The notes beneath the pieces are model-generated. The model made no database searches. It saw nothing but the letters and a program-made list of their open reading frames with translations, and was not told the origin of the DNA. Both the position numbers and the translations under genes were made by a program. Below are positions 11,701-23,104 of a stretch of 64,000 nucleotides of DNA, one piece after another. Each line of letters starts with the position of its first letter. Positions within the stretch are counted from its first letter, which is position 1. Origin of the DNA: Perognathus longimembris pacificus (Eukaryota; Chordata; Mammalia; Rodentia; Heteromyidae); contig NC_063184.1 of the NCBI RefSeq assembly GCF_023159225.1, forward strand, positions 18,217,528 through 18,281,527, given 5' to 3'.

Positions 11701-12321
11701 AGAGAAACCAGTATGGGTGGAGAGCTAGCACACAGTGGCTGCAAGAAGATGGCCATCGCATCACATATTCCATGTGTAAAGATGTCCCTACTGCTGCCAG
11801 AAAGCAAAGGCATAAAACAAAAATGTTTCTTATTATTCAAACCGTTTACAAACATTTTGTTGGATGGAGGAGCGCGAAGCCCTTCTTACCTCTGCTCACC
11901 AGGAGCTTCGTATTCGGAGAGGAAAAGGATGTAGACAAAGGCAAATTTAGTACCATGTGGTAAGGTCAAAGAATGACTATTATTATAAAGTGATTCAAAG
12001 GGAAAGAGTAGGGAATTGCTTACTCTGTTTCCACAGCAAGGAGGAGAGTTTCGAAAGGTTTCAGGGGCTAAAGCAAGGTGTCAAGGAATGTATGGAGGGA
12101 ACCAAAGGGTCCTCCAACTTCAGCATTTTTGATACTTCCATGCTGGCTAATCCGCTGTAGAGCACAGGCCTGCACGTTGGGAGATGGTTCACCTTCAGCT
12201 CTGGTCTTTGCCCACTAGATTCTGGTAGCATTTCCCCTCAAAACAGCATAATAAAAAGTAAATTTTTTTCAGAAATTGCCCTCCACCGCCCACATTTCTT
12301 ATCCAAGTCTCACACTCTTTG
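8701..12321. other. 3.6-kb stretch nearly free of recognised repeats
   Basis: No young SINE or L1 and no long open frame. The best open frame (about 108 codons from 11,402) has no domain I recognise and crosses a T-rich tract. AT-rich blocks with homeodomain-like TAATTA cores cluster at about 10,870-11,110. This is either unique intergenic DNA or a regulatory region; function is not shown. Confidence 0.5.
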
Positions 12322-12450
12322 CCAGCACGCTCATCTTACTGTATGAGTTGGAGTTTTGCTAACTTTCTGTCCAGGCTGGCTGAAAACTATGTTCTTCCCA
12401 AACTCTGGTAGCTGGGATTACAGACATACACAACCACACTCAATGCCAAA
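12322..12450 (-). mobile_element. Old B1-like (7SL) SINE
   Basis: On the plus strand it shows GTCCAGGCTGGCTGAAAACT and GTAGCTGGGATTACAGACAT, the reverse of the 7SL/B1 core. It lacks the right module of the composite family and has no clear tail. Confidence 0.6.
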
Positions 12451-13254
12451 TGCAAAAGTTGCTAAGCCAGGAATGGGAGCTGTCTAGGGGAGAGGAAAGA
12501 GGGAAAGAGGATACTCAGGAATAGGCTCCCCTGGTGAAAATCAGAGCAGACTAAAAGCTGTTGGTGTATGAATCTGAGATGCGCTGGGACAGAGTGTGGT
12601 TTTACAGATGATCAAGGCATAAAACTATGTGGTGACTTGGAGATAACCCATCACAGATGGAAGGAACGAGAACACTGGAGCCAAGCTGCCTTGGCTGACC
12701 TGAAGGAAACCATATTTGGTGACTCATTATGAGCAAAGGAGCCTCAATCTCTTTCAGCCTTTGCCTAATGGAATTAGATATGGTCTAGAGCTAGACAGTA
12801 GCCAGCAGCAGAATGTGAGGATTGAGGCTTGCACAGCAGGCTTCTTAAGCTATGCTTTGGGGAGGGCACAGTACTAGAAGGTTCCACCAGGATTCAGTGA
12901 GAATGGAATATTTTGGATTGAAGATGCTGCTCGGTGTAAAATTTCTAAAAACGTCAATGAAAATTGTACTTACTGTTACAGTTCAAGCTTTTTGGAATTT
13001 TTATCTTATTTCATGTTGCCTCGCATGGTATTCTTAAGCACAGATAAAACCTCCCTGGACATTTTTTTGTTTAACTTAGTGTGGTTGCCACGATCTGTTT
13101 GCAGTGTCACTGAAGAGGTAAAGAAATGTATTCCAGACTCTTGGGCAGGTTACACAAGCCAACTACTACTGCATTGGTGTTTTATTTTTGTGTCATTTCA
13201 ATAACTAGATGTCTGTCATGGACTTCAGAACCCCATTATATTTTGTTATCATTC
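12451..13254. other. Intergenic, no recognised feature
   Basis: Unique-looking sequence with two 60-70 codon open frames of no recognisable family. Confidence 0.5.
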
Positions 13255-13272
13255 AAAAATGTGATTTAGTGG

Positions 13273-13482
13273 GGGCTGGAGATATGGCCTAGTGGCTAGA
13301 GTGCCTGCCTCGTATTCATGAGGCCCTGGGTTCAATTCCCCAGCACCACATATACAGAAAATGGCCAGAAGTGGCGCTGTGGCTCAAGTGGCAGAGTGTT
13401 AGCCTTGAGCAAAAAGAAGCCAGGGACAGTGCTCAGGCCCTGAGTCCAAGCCCCAGGACTGGCCAAAAAAAAAAAAAAAAAA
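13273..13482 (+). mobile_element. Type A SINE, full length
   Basis: Starts GGGCTGGAGATATGGCCTAG. It contains A-box-like (TGGCCTAGTGG) and B-box-like (GGTTCAATTCC) motifs, the right module and a long poly(A). A perfect 18-bp duplication lies at 13255-13272 and 13483-13500. Low divergence suggests a recent insertion. Confidence 0.95.
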
Positions 13483-13682
13483 AAAAATGTGATTTAGTGG
13501 TCTTTTCCTTTTTCCTGAGAAAGAGAATAATGCAGTTTGCAGGAGTTATGTCTAAAAACAGCTGATAAGTTCTAATAATACCATAAATATGTATCGATAG
13601 TGTCCTAGACTTCCAGATGTGTCTATAGGAGTGGTGTTTATGTCTTGGCATGTTTCATTTTTACAATTGTGTCTGTAATCTT

Positions 13683-13931
13683 TTTGTGTGTATGTGTGTC
13701 AGTTGTGGGGCTTGAGCTCAGGGCCTGGCCACTGTCCCCGAGCCTCTGTGTGCTCAAGACTAGTGCTCTTCCACTTGACCCACAGTGCCACTTTTAGTTT
13801 TCTTTGACTGCTTAATTGAAGATAAGAGTCTCGTGGGGCTTTTCTGCCCAGGCTGGGTTGGAACTGTAACCCTCAGATCTCAATCTCCTGAGTAGCTAGG
13901 ATTATAGGCAGGAGCCACCAGAACCCAGCTT
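13683..13931 (-). mobile_element. Type B SINE
   Basis: Short TG-rich tail, right module (GTGCTCAAGACTAGTGCTCT), AATTGAAGATAAGAGTCTCG linker and 7SL-like half (CTGAGTAGCTAGGATTATAG). Full length on the reverse strand. Confidence 0.88.
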
Positions 13932-15302
13932 GTTCACGCTTGATGAGCATGCCTGTCTTCTGAGGAGTTAAGCTGTAGAATTTTGACATACAACCCAATG
14001 GGGTTTTATTTATAAATGGAATGGCCCTTCGGTAATTGCTAAATTCAGAAGGCAGACTTTCAATAATCCAGAACTCTTTTTCACAATGTAGCAAGAATTT
14101 TTTTAAAGGCTTTTTAATCAAAGAAAAAAGCATTCAGCCTGAGACTTGTACACACATTCTCTTTGAACCCCACATGCCCTGGAAGCCACTGAGGCTTCCT
14201 TGGTTAGGGTCTGAAGCATGCATGTTTATACACAGAGCTTTTGAGTCCAGATGAGCCAAGAAATGGAAGGACTGAAACTAAAAACCAAATGCTCCAGGGA
14301 GGATGTGTTCAAAAGGTTGGGAAAGCAATGCTGGGAGGTTTGAACTCTCTTCCTATGACAGATTCCAACTTCGGGAAGGAAACCAAGAAAGGAAACTGGG
14401 TATCCATGATGATGAGTCACAAGGAAGAAGACAAGGAGTTTTGCCCAGCCAGAGCTGCAGAACAATGGGAAGCCTGAGAGGTTAGGTTCCTTTGCTTTCA
14501 ACAATGAATTGAACCTGATGAAACTGACAATGTCTTCTGCCCTCTCTCAGTCTTCTCTTACTAAAAGTGGAAAGTTTCCATGTCAAAGAATCATTATCTC
14601 CTTCCTGCTGAGGCAGGATTCAAATGTCACTCTGCATTTCCATCTTCATGTGTTTATCTCAAAATGAATTTATTGCTTTTTACAAATATAAATATGGAAA
14701 CAGGTAACTTTAGGGGATGGGATCAGGAGACATGAAGGAGAATGAAGCAAGAGTTGACAGTGATCCAGACGCACTTGCACTCATAAATTGATAGATTGAA
14801 TGGAACAACCACTTCAAGATAAGATTTTATTTTAAGTTAAAAACAAATGGCAGGCATTTGTTATTAGGTTTCATCTGCTATTGTGTGAAAGCCTGGAATT
14901 GTAATTCATTGCTGGCCTCCACCGGCAGTATGTATAGAAAACAATAGCCAAAGCCTTCAATAGTAGATGGTTTTATCCAGCTGCCTTTATGGCTTTGTTT
15001 TTGTTCTTTTAATTTCAGATGGCACTGCCACAAAAATAAAAAATAAAAATCACCCAGAATAAAAATTTGGTTACCCCTTGAATTTTTCCCAGTACTTTCC
15101 CAACTGCTCCCAAAGTGGAAGCAGATGGAAATCTTACACTATCAAACCAGGAGACAAAATTTTGTGCAGAATTGTGAAACTTAGGAGAATATAGTGGGCA
15201 ACTTATGGGGCCTCAGAGAGACTGTTTCTGGGTTTGGCAGTGTCTTCGCTATTGACAGCGGTTCTTTGGAGCGTGTGGTTCTCCTAACTTAACAAGACGG
15301 GG
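13932..15302. other. Intergenic; possible conserved block at about 14,810-15,060
   Basis: Repeat-poor. The block near 14,810-15,060 holds runs such as TGTAATTCATTGCTGGCCTC and AGAAAACAATAGCCAAAGCC, whose composition resembles conserved non-coding DNA. That is an impression, not a test. Confidence 0.4.
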
Positions 15303-15418
15303 TATATTTTCATAAGCATAGGATGCCCATTGGAGCTAGAAGTGTGTGCCAATTCTGAGGCATATTTTCACAAGCATAGAATGTCCATTGGCGCTAGAAG
15401 TATGTGCCAGTTCTGAGG
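15303..15418. repeat. 58-bp tandem duplication, two diverged copies
   Basis: Copies at 15303-15360 and 15361-15418 align without gaps over 58 bp with a handful of substitutions (for example AGCATAGGATGCCCATTGG versus AGCATAGAATGTCCATTGG). No coding frame is involved. Confidence 0.92.
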
Positions 15419-15449
15419 GTTGAATTGTGGACCCCTTGTTCTCCTCTAG

Positions 15450-15506
15450 CTTTTTCACTCAGGGCTAGTGCTCTACCATTTGAGGCATTTCTCCACTTCA
15501 GGCTTT
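15450..15506 (-). mobile_element. Type B SINE remnant
   Basis: CTCAGGGCTAGTGCTCTACC and CATTTCTCCACTTCAGGCTT match the reversed right module. The copy is broken by the adjoining type A insertion. Confidence 0.5.
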
Positions 15507-15507
15507 C

Positions 15508-15698
15508 CTTTTTTTTTTTTTTTTTTTTGGCCTGAGCACCATCCCTGGCCTCTTCCCGCTCAAGGCTAGCACTACTCTGCCGCCTGAGCCACAGCGCCCC
15601 TTCTGGCTGTTTTCCATATATGTGGTGCCGGGGAATCGATGTGAGAGCTTCATGTGTAGGAGGCAAGCACTCTTGCCACTAGGCCATATTCCCAGCCC
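15508..15698 (-). mobile_element. Type A SINE with a shortened 3' end
   Basis: Reverse copy in which poly(T) is followed directly by GGCCTGAGCACCATCCCTGG. The last 25-30 bp normally found before the tail are therefore absent. The left half is intact, ending CCATATTCCCAGCCC. Confidence 0.88.
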
Positions 15699-16159
15699 AA
15701 TAAAGATGATTTTGATAGAATTATTAATTCTACTAATTAATGCCAAGAGGAAAAATGGTTCATTGAATTTTTAAAAAGTGGACAATATTCAAATTCCAGG
15801 AAAGTGAAGTGTTTTTTGCACCTGAGGAGGACTTATGACATACTAGCGGGAGGAAGATGAGAGAGAGAGAATAATTTTTAGGTAGAGGTAAATAGGAAGA
15901 GCCTCATGAACAGTTTCTCGTTTTTGTCCCTTCCTCAACTACTCTGATTTCTCATCACTGGAATTTGAGTAAATGGCTCTAGCCACTTTCTCAAAATATA
16001 AAAATATAAACAGAAAAACCATGACTCTTGTTTTTGTTTTTACTATTTTCCTCATGGTATTGTTGTCTAGATTTAGGGATGTAAGTTTTCAGAGTTTTCA
16101 GGCACTTTACCATGTGTACAATACCTTTCGTCCCTTTTTGAACTAATTTGTGAGATAAT
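15699..16159. other. Intergenic, no recognised feature
   Basis: AT-rich with a short GA run near 15,860. No gene. Confidence 0.5.
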
Positions 16160-16907
16160 CTTGTGGTATATATACACAATGGAATTCTATGCTTCTATCA
16201 GAAAAAATTGCATCATCCCCTTCATAAAGAAATGGGAACAATGCCTAACGTATGAAACTGTAACCTCTCTGTACATCAGCTTGATAATAAAAATTTGAAA
16301 AAAAATAAAAAAGAAATGGGAAGACTTGGAAAAAATCATATTAAGAGAAGTAAGGTAGACCCAAAGAAACATAGATTCCATGGTTTCCCTCATTTGTAAT
16401 AATTAGTATATGCTAGGATAGTCCTAGAAGAGGCTCACAATAGCTCAATAGCTATGTACATATGATCATATAAAATGAAGCTAATGGAAATGAACTCCAA
16501 GATATGGAAACAAGAGGTTTTTCTTCATTGTTGTTTTTAATATACTCTGTGAAGTTATTTCTTTCTTTCATTTTCTTTTCCTTTGATTTATCCCATGTTG
16601 TCACTGTTTTTTGATTGTGGTACTCTGTGTCTTGTACATATGCTTATCTGATTTGGGGAAGGGAAGGGGAACAACAAAATGGTGAGACAAAGGTCAAAGG
16701 GTGAACCAATGCAACAGTGATACTCACAAGACAATATGTTGGAAATGAACTGTACAACTTGTGGGGGGAGCAGTTGGGAAGGGGGGAAGGGGGGAGAAAA
16801 CCGACAGAGGGGTTAACAGTGTTCAACAAGAAATGTACTCACTACCTCACATGTAACTTTAACCCCTCTGTACATCACTATGACAATCAAATTAAATTTG
16901 AAAAAGA
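16160..16907 (+). mobile_element. L1 3' end (ORF2 C-terminus plus 3' UTR)
   Basis: Starts in the ORF2 C-terminal region (GGTATATATACACAATGGAA, encoding the usual YTMEFY-like motif). It is split by a nested L1 at 16239-16309, resumes GACTTGGAAAAAATCATATT, and continues through the 3' UTR with a G-rich run (16,761-16,796) to CAATCAAATTAAATTTG. It is 5' truncated and coding-dead. Confidence 0.85.
16239..16309 (+). mobile_element. Tiny L1 3' end nested in L1
   Basis: Only about 71 bp: CAATGCCTAACGTATGAAAC to AATAATAAAAATTTG and poly(A), identical in type to the ends of the younger L1s elsewhere in the window. A perfect 13-bp duplication AAAGAAATGGGAA lies at 16226-16238 and 16310-16322. Removing it restores the host L1. 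Confidence 0.9.
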
Positions 16908-16949
16908 GTGAGTGCAGGGGGAAAAGCAGATGTTAAGAAGCATTATGTC

Positions 16950-17154
16950 GGGCTGGGGATATAGCCTAGTGGCAAGAGTGCCTGCCTCGGATACACGAGG
17001 CCCTAGGTTCGATTCCCCAGCACCACATATACAGAAAACGGCCAGAAGCGGCGCTGTGGCTCAAGTGGCAGAGTGCTAGCCTTGAGCGGGAAGAAGCCAG
17101 GGACAGTGCTCAGGCCCTGAGTCCAAGGCCCAGGACTGGCCAAAAAAAAAAAAA
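16950..17154 (+). mobile_element. Type A SINE, full length
   Basis: GGGCTGGGGATATAGCCTAG start, complete right module and poly(A). Perfect 15-bp duplication AAGAAGCATTATGTC at 16935-16949 and 17155-17169. Confidence 0.95.
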
Positions 17155-17169
17155 AAGAAGCATTATGTC

Positions 17170-17881
17170 AGCACTAGCAGTGCAAATGCGGGTAAAAAAG
17201 TGTCATGTTCATCAATCACACTGGTTTTAGTTGCTTTTCCAACAGTCTTTACCTTTCCTTTGCTTGCAGATATAGAATTTCGGTCTCTGATTCTGATGTC
17301 ACGTCACCCACTACTTAGGTTTTTTAGTCTCTTCTCATAAGGATATGAGTTATCTGTGCTCTCTGTGGTAGGCATTATCCAATGTGATTACTGAGCACTT
17401 GAAATGTGGTTAGTGTGCCTGAGATAATTGAATTTTATGTAATGAACCTAAATTACAGTAGGCATGTGTGGCTAGTGATTACTACTGAGCAGTGCAGTTT
17501 TAGATAAAGGTTGGGGATCAGGGATAGGGCTGGGAGAAGTTTGGGGAAGGAGAGAAGCAAGGAAGAAAATAAATTAGGCAACCGCCATACCCGGTGTGGT
17601 GGATTAAAAGGGAAAAAAAGCAATTGTGAGTTGAATTCTGATGTGAGTTGATTCTGATATCTCAGTTATAATACCTCCATCCATCTCTCCTCAATTATAA
17701 CCGAAGCTTCTGTGTCCTACTAATGCCTTTCGGAAACTATTTCCTACTGGTGAATGAATGAGGAACATTACTGAGTTATGCTACAAAGTGGGCTGTGAGC
17801 ATGGGCATTTGGGTCTGACCATGCTAGATCTATAATATTGTCTGATTATCATTGTTCAAACCTTTCTCTTTATAAGTGGAG
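17170..17881. other. Intergenic, no recognised feature
   Basis: Unique-looking; no repeat consensus, exon or RNA gene seen. Confidence 0.5.
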
Positions 17882-17947
17882 AAGAAAGGATTACTTACTA
17901 AATCAAAGATCTCAAAGAAAGGATTACTTACTAAATCAAAGATCTCA
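17882..17947. repeat. Perfect 33-bp tandem duplication
   Basis: Two identical 33-bp units, 17882-17914 and 17915-17947, starting AAGAAAGGATTACTTACTAA. Complete identity suggests a recent slippage or duplication event. Confidence 0.95.
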
Positions 17948-18013
17948 AGAAAATGTACATCTATGAAAAGGACCCAAAGACCTTTGTCCTTTTGTGAAGA
18001 AGAGACTTACATA

Positions 18014-18015
<2 letters not shown>

Positions 18016-18059
<44 letters not shown>
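18016..18059. repeat. (CA)n microsatellite
   Basis: About 22 CA units. Unlike several others here, I see no SINE immediately upstream. Confidence 0.95.
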
Positions 18060-18061
<2 letters not shown>

Positions 18062-20327
18062 GATTAGAATACAGCAGCTATCTTCTAGAACAAGGGAGCT
18101 CAGGGATTATGAACTTTCCATGGTTAAATACACAGAGAGGTGTGTCTATTGCTGTGATTTATGCACTCTGGATACAGAATCAATATGTACATGCATACGA
18201 GTCTACATTATCAGAGTGATGACATCATAATCATTACTTCCTTTCTGACCATGGGAAAAAGAGGTGTTATGGTAGTGAGTGATGCATTTCTCATCAAACT
18301 TCTTAAAAGTAATCTGAAACATATGATTACAAGTTCTCGTTATATTTGACACTCAAAATAAATACAATGTGATGCATTTATGCCTTTACACATTTTTCAG
18401 GCCTTGAAAATATGTACCAGCCTGTAGTTCCTGCTTATTTATGTACATCTCAGTTTGGTGTATGTGGTGGTGCAATCCCTCTCACAATCAGTTATTTCTG
18501 AGAACAAAGGATACTACCGTGGGATCTGTGTATGTGATTAAGTCTGCCCTGCCTTGCATTACTCTCTATTGCTAGTGAACCTGTGTTGCCATTCACATTA
18601 GGCAGATAAAATCACCCACATTTCAAATAAGTAAATCCTCTATTTTATGACAGAGGTATCATTCAATTGTTTCCCTTTTTAAATATTACCTCATATAGTT
18701 ACACAGATGCATCTGAATCAAAATGTGCAGTATAGGATGAGCCTTGAGTGATTTTTCACCAGTAATTATACACTGGGGGATATTTTTCTTTCCCCAGATT
18801 TACTGATGGTCCTACTTTGTTTCTATGGCAATGCTTTCAGTGATGACTGCTTCGTGCTTTCTGAAGAGATTTATCTGTTCACACTAGAGAAGTGTGGGAT
18901 AGAAATAATTGCTATAAACTCTAGACATCTTCCCACCTGTGAGTGGCCAGTGGATACACCTTAGTGACTTTCATTTAGCCTCCCACAGATATCAAGGGAC
19001 ATGTGGCCAGCTGGCTGAATGGCAAGATTTATAAGTGACCAACATCTTCACAGTATCTCCAAACTGTGCAGAATAATATCAAGGACCATATTTTATATCA
19101 GCTTTAGGCAGGTAAATAGTATTAAAGATGCTTTTATTTTATTTAATGAATAAATTCTGGATGTTTTGTGTTAAAAACTGTGCTAAAAATGTACTATTTT
19201 GGAGCATGACACCAACTGAATGAATATCATGCAAATCCAGGTATAATAGGCCCACACTCCTTTAACAAAAAACAGACTTTGGGAGTAGACACAGTTTCTT
19301 AGTAGGTCTGGTTCTGCTTTTAGTTCATTCAAGTAAAAGAATAACCAAGCACTGCATAATAATCAAGCATTGGTATGTCTCCAAATGGGGAATATCATGA
19401 AACCTTGATAATTCAGCTATCAATCATTTTCAATTTCAAAATCTTTTCAAGATTTTTCAAAATTCTCTATTTAGGATTTGCAGCATAATTTATTTTCTCA
19501 TGTTCGGAGAGCTAAACGTGACATGGGAATAGTGTGAGAACATTAATAAGATGCCCTGTATTTGTAAACTATTCTGTCAAATAGCAACTCCTTTGTACAA
19601 CTACTTAAAGATAATAAAAATGTATTTAAAGAAACAAAAAATCTGATCTGGCTTGTGTACTTTCACATGAAAGGTTCATCGTCTGTTTGGTGTCGGCTCT
19701 GTGGCTTTGACGTTTCTTGGCATGCAGCCTCTTTGCTCTGTAGTGGTCTCTGTTTACTGCCCTATCTGCTCCTAGACAAGCTTCTTGCAGGTTAGACCAC
19801 CACGATCTTCACTTCTCATTTGTCCCCCAGCTTACTGTAGCATGGCCTTCTTTCCATTTTCCTTCAATTAAGTCACAAATAGTCTTGTTAGTGCCCAAAT
19901 CAATGTATGTGTGTATTACTAGATGTCTCAACAGTAACCCTTCCAACTGACTTATTGATCCCTTTTGAAATTGTTGGCTCTGTGTGAACTTCCTTCTGCT
20001 TTAATCCTTCCATAAGTTCTCATTAACTGTAGAAAAGCTCAATGTTACAGCCTGGCTTCGGAATTGCCTTCATATCCAATCTCTGCAATATCTCTTCAGT
20101 TACATCCTTCCATATTCACCCTCACAACTTCAAGCCCCTGGTCAACACCACAGGTAATCGCCATACTGAGACTGGATTAAGTGCTCATTGATGCCCAGAA
20201 TTACTGTCTTTGCTTGACTAGTTCCCCATTCTACAACATTCTTTGATTCACATCCGGGCTTCAATATTGTCATCATTTCTTTTAGTCAATTCCTCTGATA
20301 CATAAGTTCTCATTTGTTGTCTTCTGT
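18060..20327. other. 2.3-kb intergenic stretch, repeat-poor
   Basis: No gene. Near 19,593-19,620 the sequence CCTTTGTACAACTACTTAAA resembles the target into which the 31.7-kb LTR inserted. It may be the 3' end of an old repeat family. Confidence 0.45.
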
Positions 20328-20526
20328 GGTCCTTTTATTTTGGGTCCTGGTACTATGACCTGAACTCAGGGCCAGAGCCCTTTCTGAGTTTATGCTTCTC
20401 ATTATATCAGGAATAATAAGTGCTTGTGCCCAGGTGCAGCTTCTATAGAGACGGACTCTCACAGACTTTAACCACAGTTCTCCCTACCTCCGTCTCCCTC
20501 AGAGCTGAGATAATAGGCACACACAT
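20328..20526 (-). mobile_element. Old type B-like SINE
   Basis: TTGGGTCCTGGTACTATGAC and TGAACTCAGGGCC on the 3' side, then a diverged linker and GAGCTGAGATAATAGGCACA. The order matches a reversed composite SINE but divergence is high. Confidence 0.5.
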
Positions 20527-20559
20527 AGCATTTAGAGTCTTTGCCTTGTACTTAGGACC

Positions 20560-20650
20560 ACATTAAGTTCTTAATCTAGGTTATTTCATCTCATCCTTGC
20601 TACTCTTTGATAACGTAAGTATTTTAATTGTCCTTATGATCTCTGTAAGG
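20560..20650 (+). mobile_element. MIR-like fragment
   Basis: TTATTTCATCTCATCCTTGC followed by AAGTATTTTAATTGTCCTTA resembles the MIR core section in order. Diverged. Confidence 0.4.
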
Positions 20651-21029
20651 AAAGAAAAAGAGCAGAAAGGTGAATTCAACTGACCACCAGGTTTTATTTG
20701 GGAAAAAAGCCTGGAAAGGTCAACCATGTCTCCTTCAGCCCAGCTGAAGATGCAACTAGGGTCTCTTTAAATATGAAGCCGAAAGAGTTAAGTCAGGTAG
20801 GGCAGATGGAAGCAGGGTGAGATTGAGACAGGATGGGAGAAAAAATAATATTTTGGCTGAGGAGTTTCAAGGTCTCAGTATCATCTGTGTTCACTAGGGT
20901 CAGTACCAGAAATGGCCTTGCTCTCAGGCCCTGTTCTCCACAACCATGGGGTATATTTGTTCAGGGGGAAGGAGAAGGGAGATGATTCAGTGGCCTTGGC
21001 AGCAAGGGAAGTTCTATGAAGGTGAGTGC
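20651..21029. other. Intergenic; possible remnant of a reverse-strand LTR
   Basis: CAGGTTTTATTTGGGAAAAA at 20,690-20,710 reads AATAAAACCTG on the reverse strand, with a GC-richer block beside it, as in an LTR R/U5 region. No termini or target duplication were found, so this is weak. Confidence 0.2.
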
Positions 21030-21150
21030 TTTCCATTTCATTTCCATCAGTATCGATGAGGAAACTGAGGCTATGTGAAATTGGATGAACTATCACATTA
21101 TTGGTAAGTGGTAGAGTTGGAATTTTAAACCAGGATCTTTGTTTCCAAAA
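21030..21150 (+). mobile_element. MIR
   Basis: GATGAGGAAACTGAGGCTAT, then TTGGTAAGTGGTAGAGTTGG and TTTTAAACCAGGATCTTTG follow the MIR consensus order, a mammal-wide tRNA-derived SINE. Confidence 0.8.
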
Positions 21151-21289
21151 TGAGCTCCCAATCTCATCAGTCTACTGCCTTCCTGATGTTGAGGGGTTCC
21201 TCAGGAAGTTCCTGTCATATCTCTATCCAAAATATCTAAAAGCACATCCTTTCTTGAACAGAATGGTGAGCTAAATGACAAATGTTATG

Positions 21290-21460
21290 TCCCTTCTCTG
21301 TATCAAATGTTTTATTCTGATGCTACACATCATTTCATTTCATTTTCATCATAGCCCCATGGAGCTGATAGTTTAATTACCTTTTGGCAGTCAAGAAAAT
21401 AGTGGCCCTAAGAGGTTCTATGACTAGCTTCAGGTCAGATCTTGATATGGGTCAAGACCG
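21290..21460 (+). mobile_element. MIR, diverged
   Basis: ATCATTTCATTTCATTTTCA, AGCCCCATGGAGCTGATAGT and CCTAAGAGGTTCTATGACTA align in order with the MIR core and 3' part. Confidence 0.55.
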
Positions 21461-22977
21461 GAACACAAATATCCCGGGCCCTTATTACTTCTTACCACCT
21501 CTTAATCCATAGTCCCTCCTCTGTCCCAGACTCCCACCTGCAATCCCAGCTCCCCTCCCCTTCTGCTTCTCTCAGGCTAGTTTGATTTGCAATGATGACA
21601 AAGCTAGTAAATGAACTCACCAACATCCCCCACCAAAACTCACATCAAGCCAAAGTCTTACTCTCTTAAAAAGAACTCTTGCTATATTCACCAAGATACT
21701 TCTTTTATGTTTCTGAGAACACAGTTTACTTCAAAGATGCTGTTTTTCTCTCCATCACAACATTGCTTTGCTTTCTGTAAAACCATGAACAAAGTCTCCT
21801 TGGCTCTCAAGGACATGAATTATTTAATATTTTACATTAGTTCATCTCATTTACCGGAGTGTCCCTGGGACCTCTTCATTTACGCAGGAAGAACGTCAGG
21901 GGAAGCATTTAAAAAACTATAATAATAATAACAGCCGAATCGAAATCTGAAATCATTGTAAACAACCCTCTACTCTCAGATTGCAATAGAGTGCATGCAA
22001 TATTTACACAATTTTTATAAGACTCTGAACTTGGCTGAGCTTACTCAAAATGTTCAAATTACTTATTTTCATCCCACTCTAGATAAACTGATGGTAGGTT
22101 CAGTTACCTGATACATTGCTTGGAAGAATTGTAACCCCAATCTCTAGTTAATATAACCCTTCTGTGGTTTGATTATCTCATTCTGCAGGAGCAAAATTAT
22201 AAAATCAAGCGCATAAATCAACTCCCCTTCCATGTGCAATAATGTTGAGTTAAGGAAATTCACTTGAAGTAGATTGGAGTTAATTAGGAACTTCCCACTG
22301 CTCTCTCATTTACCTTTCATTCTCCTTACTGGTTTGAGCTCTGACTAAGCCATGAATTGTTTTCAAGAGAGTTGATTTCCCACATGTGCCCTTCTCACAC
22401 TACTTCAGGAACAGAGAATTGACATTCTAAGTCAGTTTTGTCCGCCACAGCAGGTGATTTTCAAACCATCTGCTGTCTCACAAAACAATTCATCTTGACA
22501 AACCACCCAGCCAAGTCACAGCTCTGATATTGTACTTGAGATCAACACAAAGATTAATAACCTGCTGTAGTACCTGCCAGACCTTTTGACTGAACCAGAT
22601 AGAGGCTGTAGATTGCACTATATGGTCAGATATTTGACGTGATAACCGCTCCACTAACTCATTAGGACTGGAAATACTTGAAGAAATTGTTAATAATGCC
22701 CATATCATCTTATCTAATGGGGGCTATCAAATGGGAATTATTCTTTAATTCACTTCCTAGGGAATTGTGTCACATTTTACTCAAGTATCCATTGTCCTGC
22801 ACAAAAGGACAGCTTCATGTATTTACTTGAGAGAGATAACAGTCACTAGCCATGCTTTTTATGATAAACATTTGTTGTGTTTTTAAATGCCCTTTCCACT
22901 TTAACAGAATAGAATTGATAATAATATTTCATATTTTTCTCTGCTAGAGGACCATGTGATTTCCAGTCACCATTATT
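21461..22977. other. 1.5-kb intergenic stretch, repeat-poor
   Basis: No supported gene. AT-rich runs around 22,140-22,320 include GATTGGAGTTAATTAGGAAC and could be conserved, but nothing diagnostic is visible. Confidence 0.45.
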
Positions 22978-23065
22978 TTTTCCAATTCTGAAGATCAAAC
23001 GTAGCACCTTACTCCTCCATAGTAATTACGCAACTTCCTCTGAGCTACATCTATATCCTCAGCCT
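22978..23065 (-). mobile_element. ID-like tRNA SINE fragment, old
   Basis: Ends with TCTGAGCTACATCTATATCC then TCAGCC, the reversed start of an ID-type element. The interior is diverged and the tail unclear. Confidence 0.45.
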
Positions 23066-23104
23066 GCCTCAGCCTCTTTTAACTTTAAAAATTTTTTTGT
23101 TTTA

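Noticed and set aside
13273..13345. tRNA-gene-like A and B boxes in SINE left halves
   Set aside because: The motifs belong to tRNA-derived SINE promoters. The sequence does not fold into a complete tRNA with acceptor and anticodon stems, and it repeats across the window.
17882..17947. Possible CRISPR-like repeats
   Set aside because: Two directly abutting units without spacers, in a mammalian context; a simple tandem duplication explains them.
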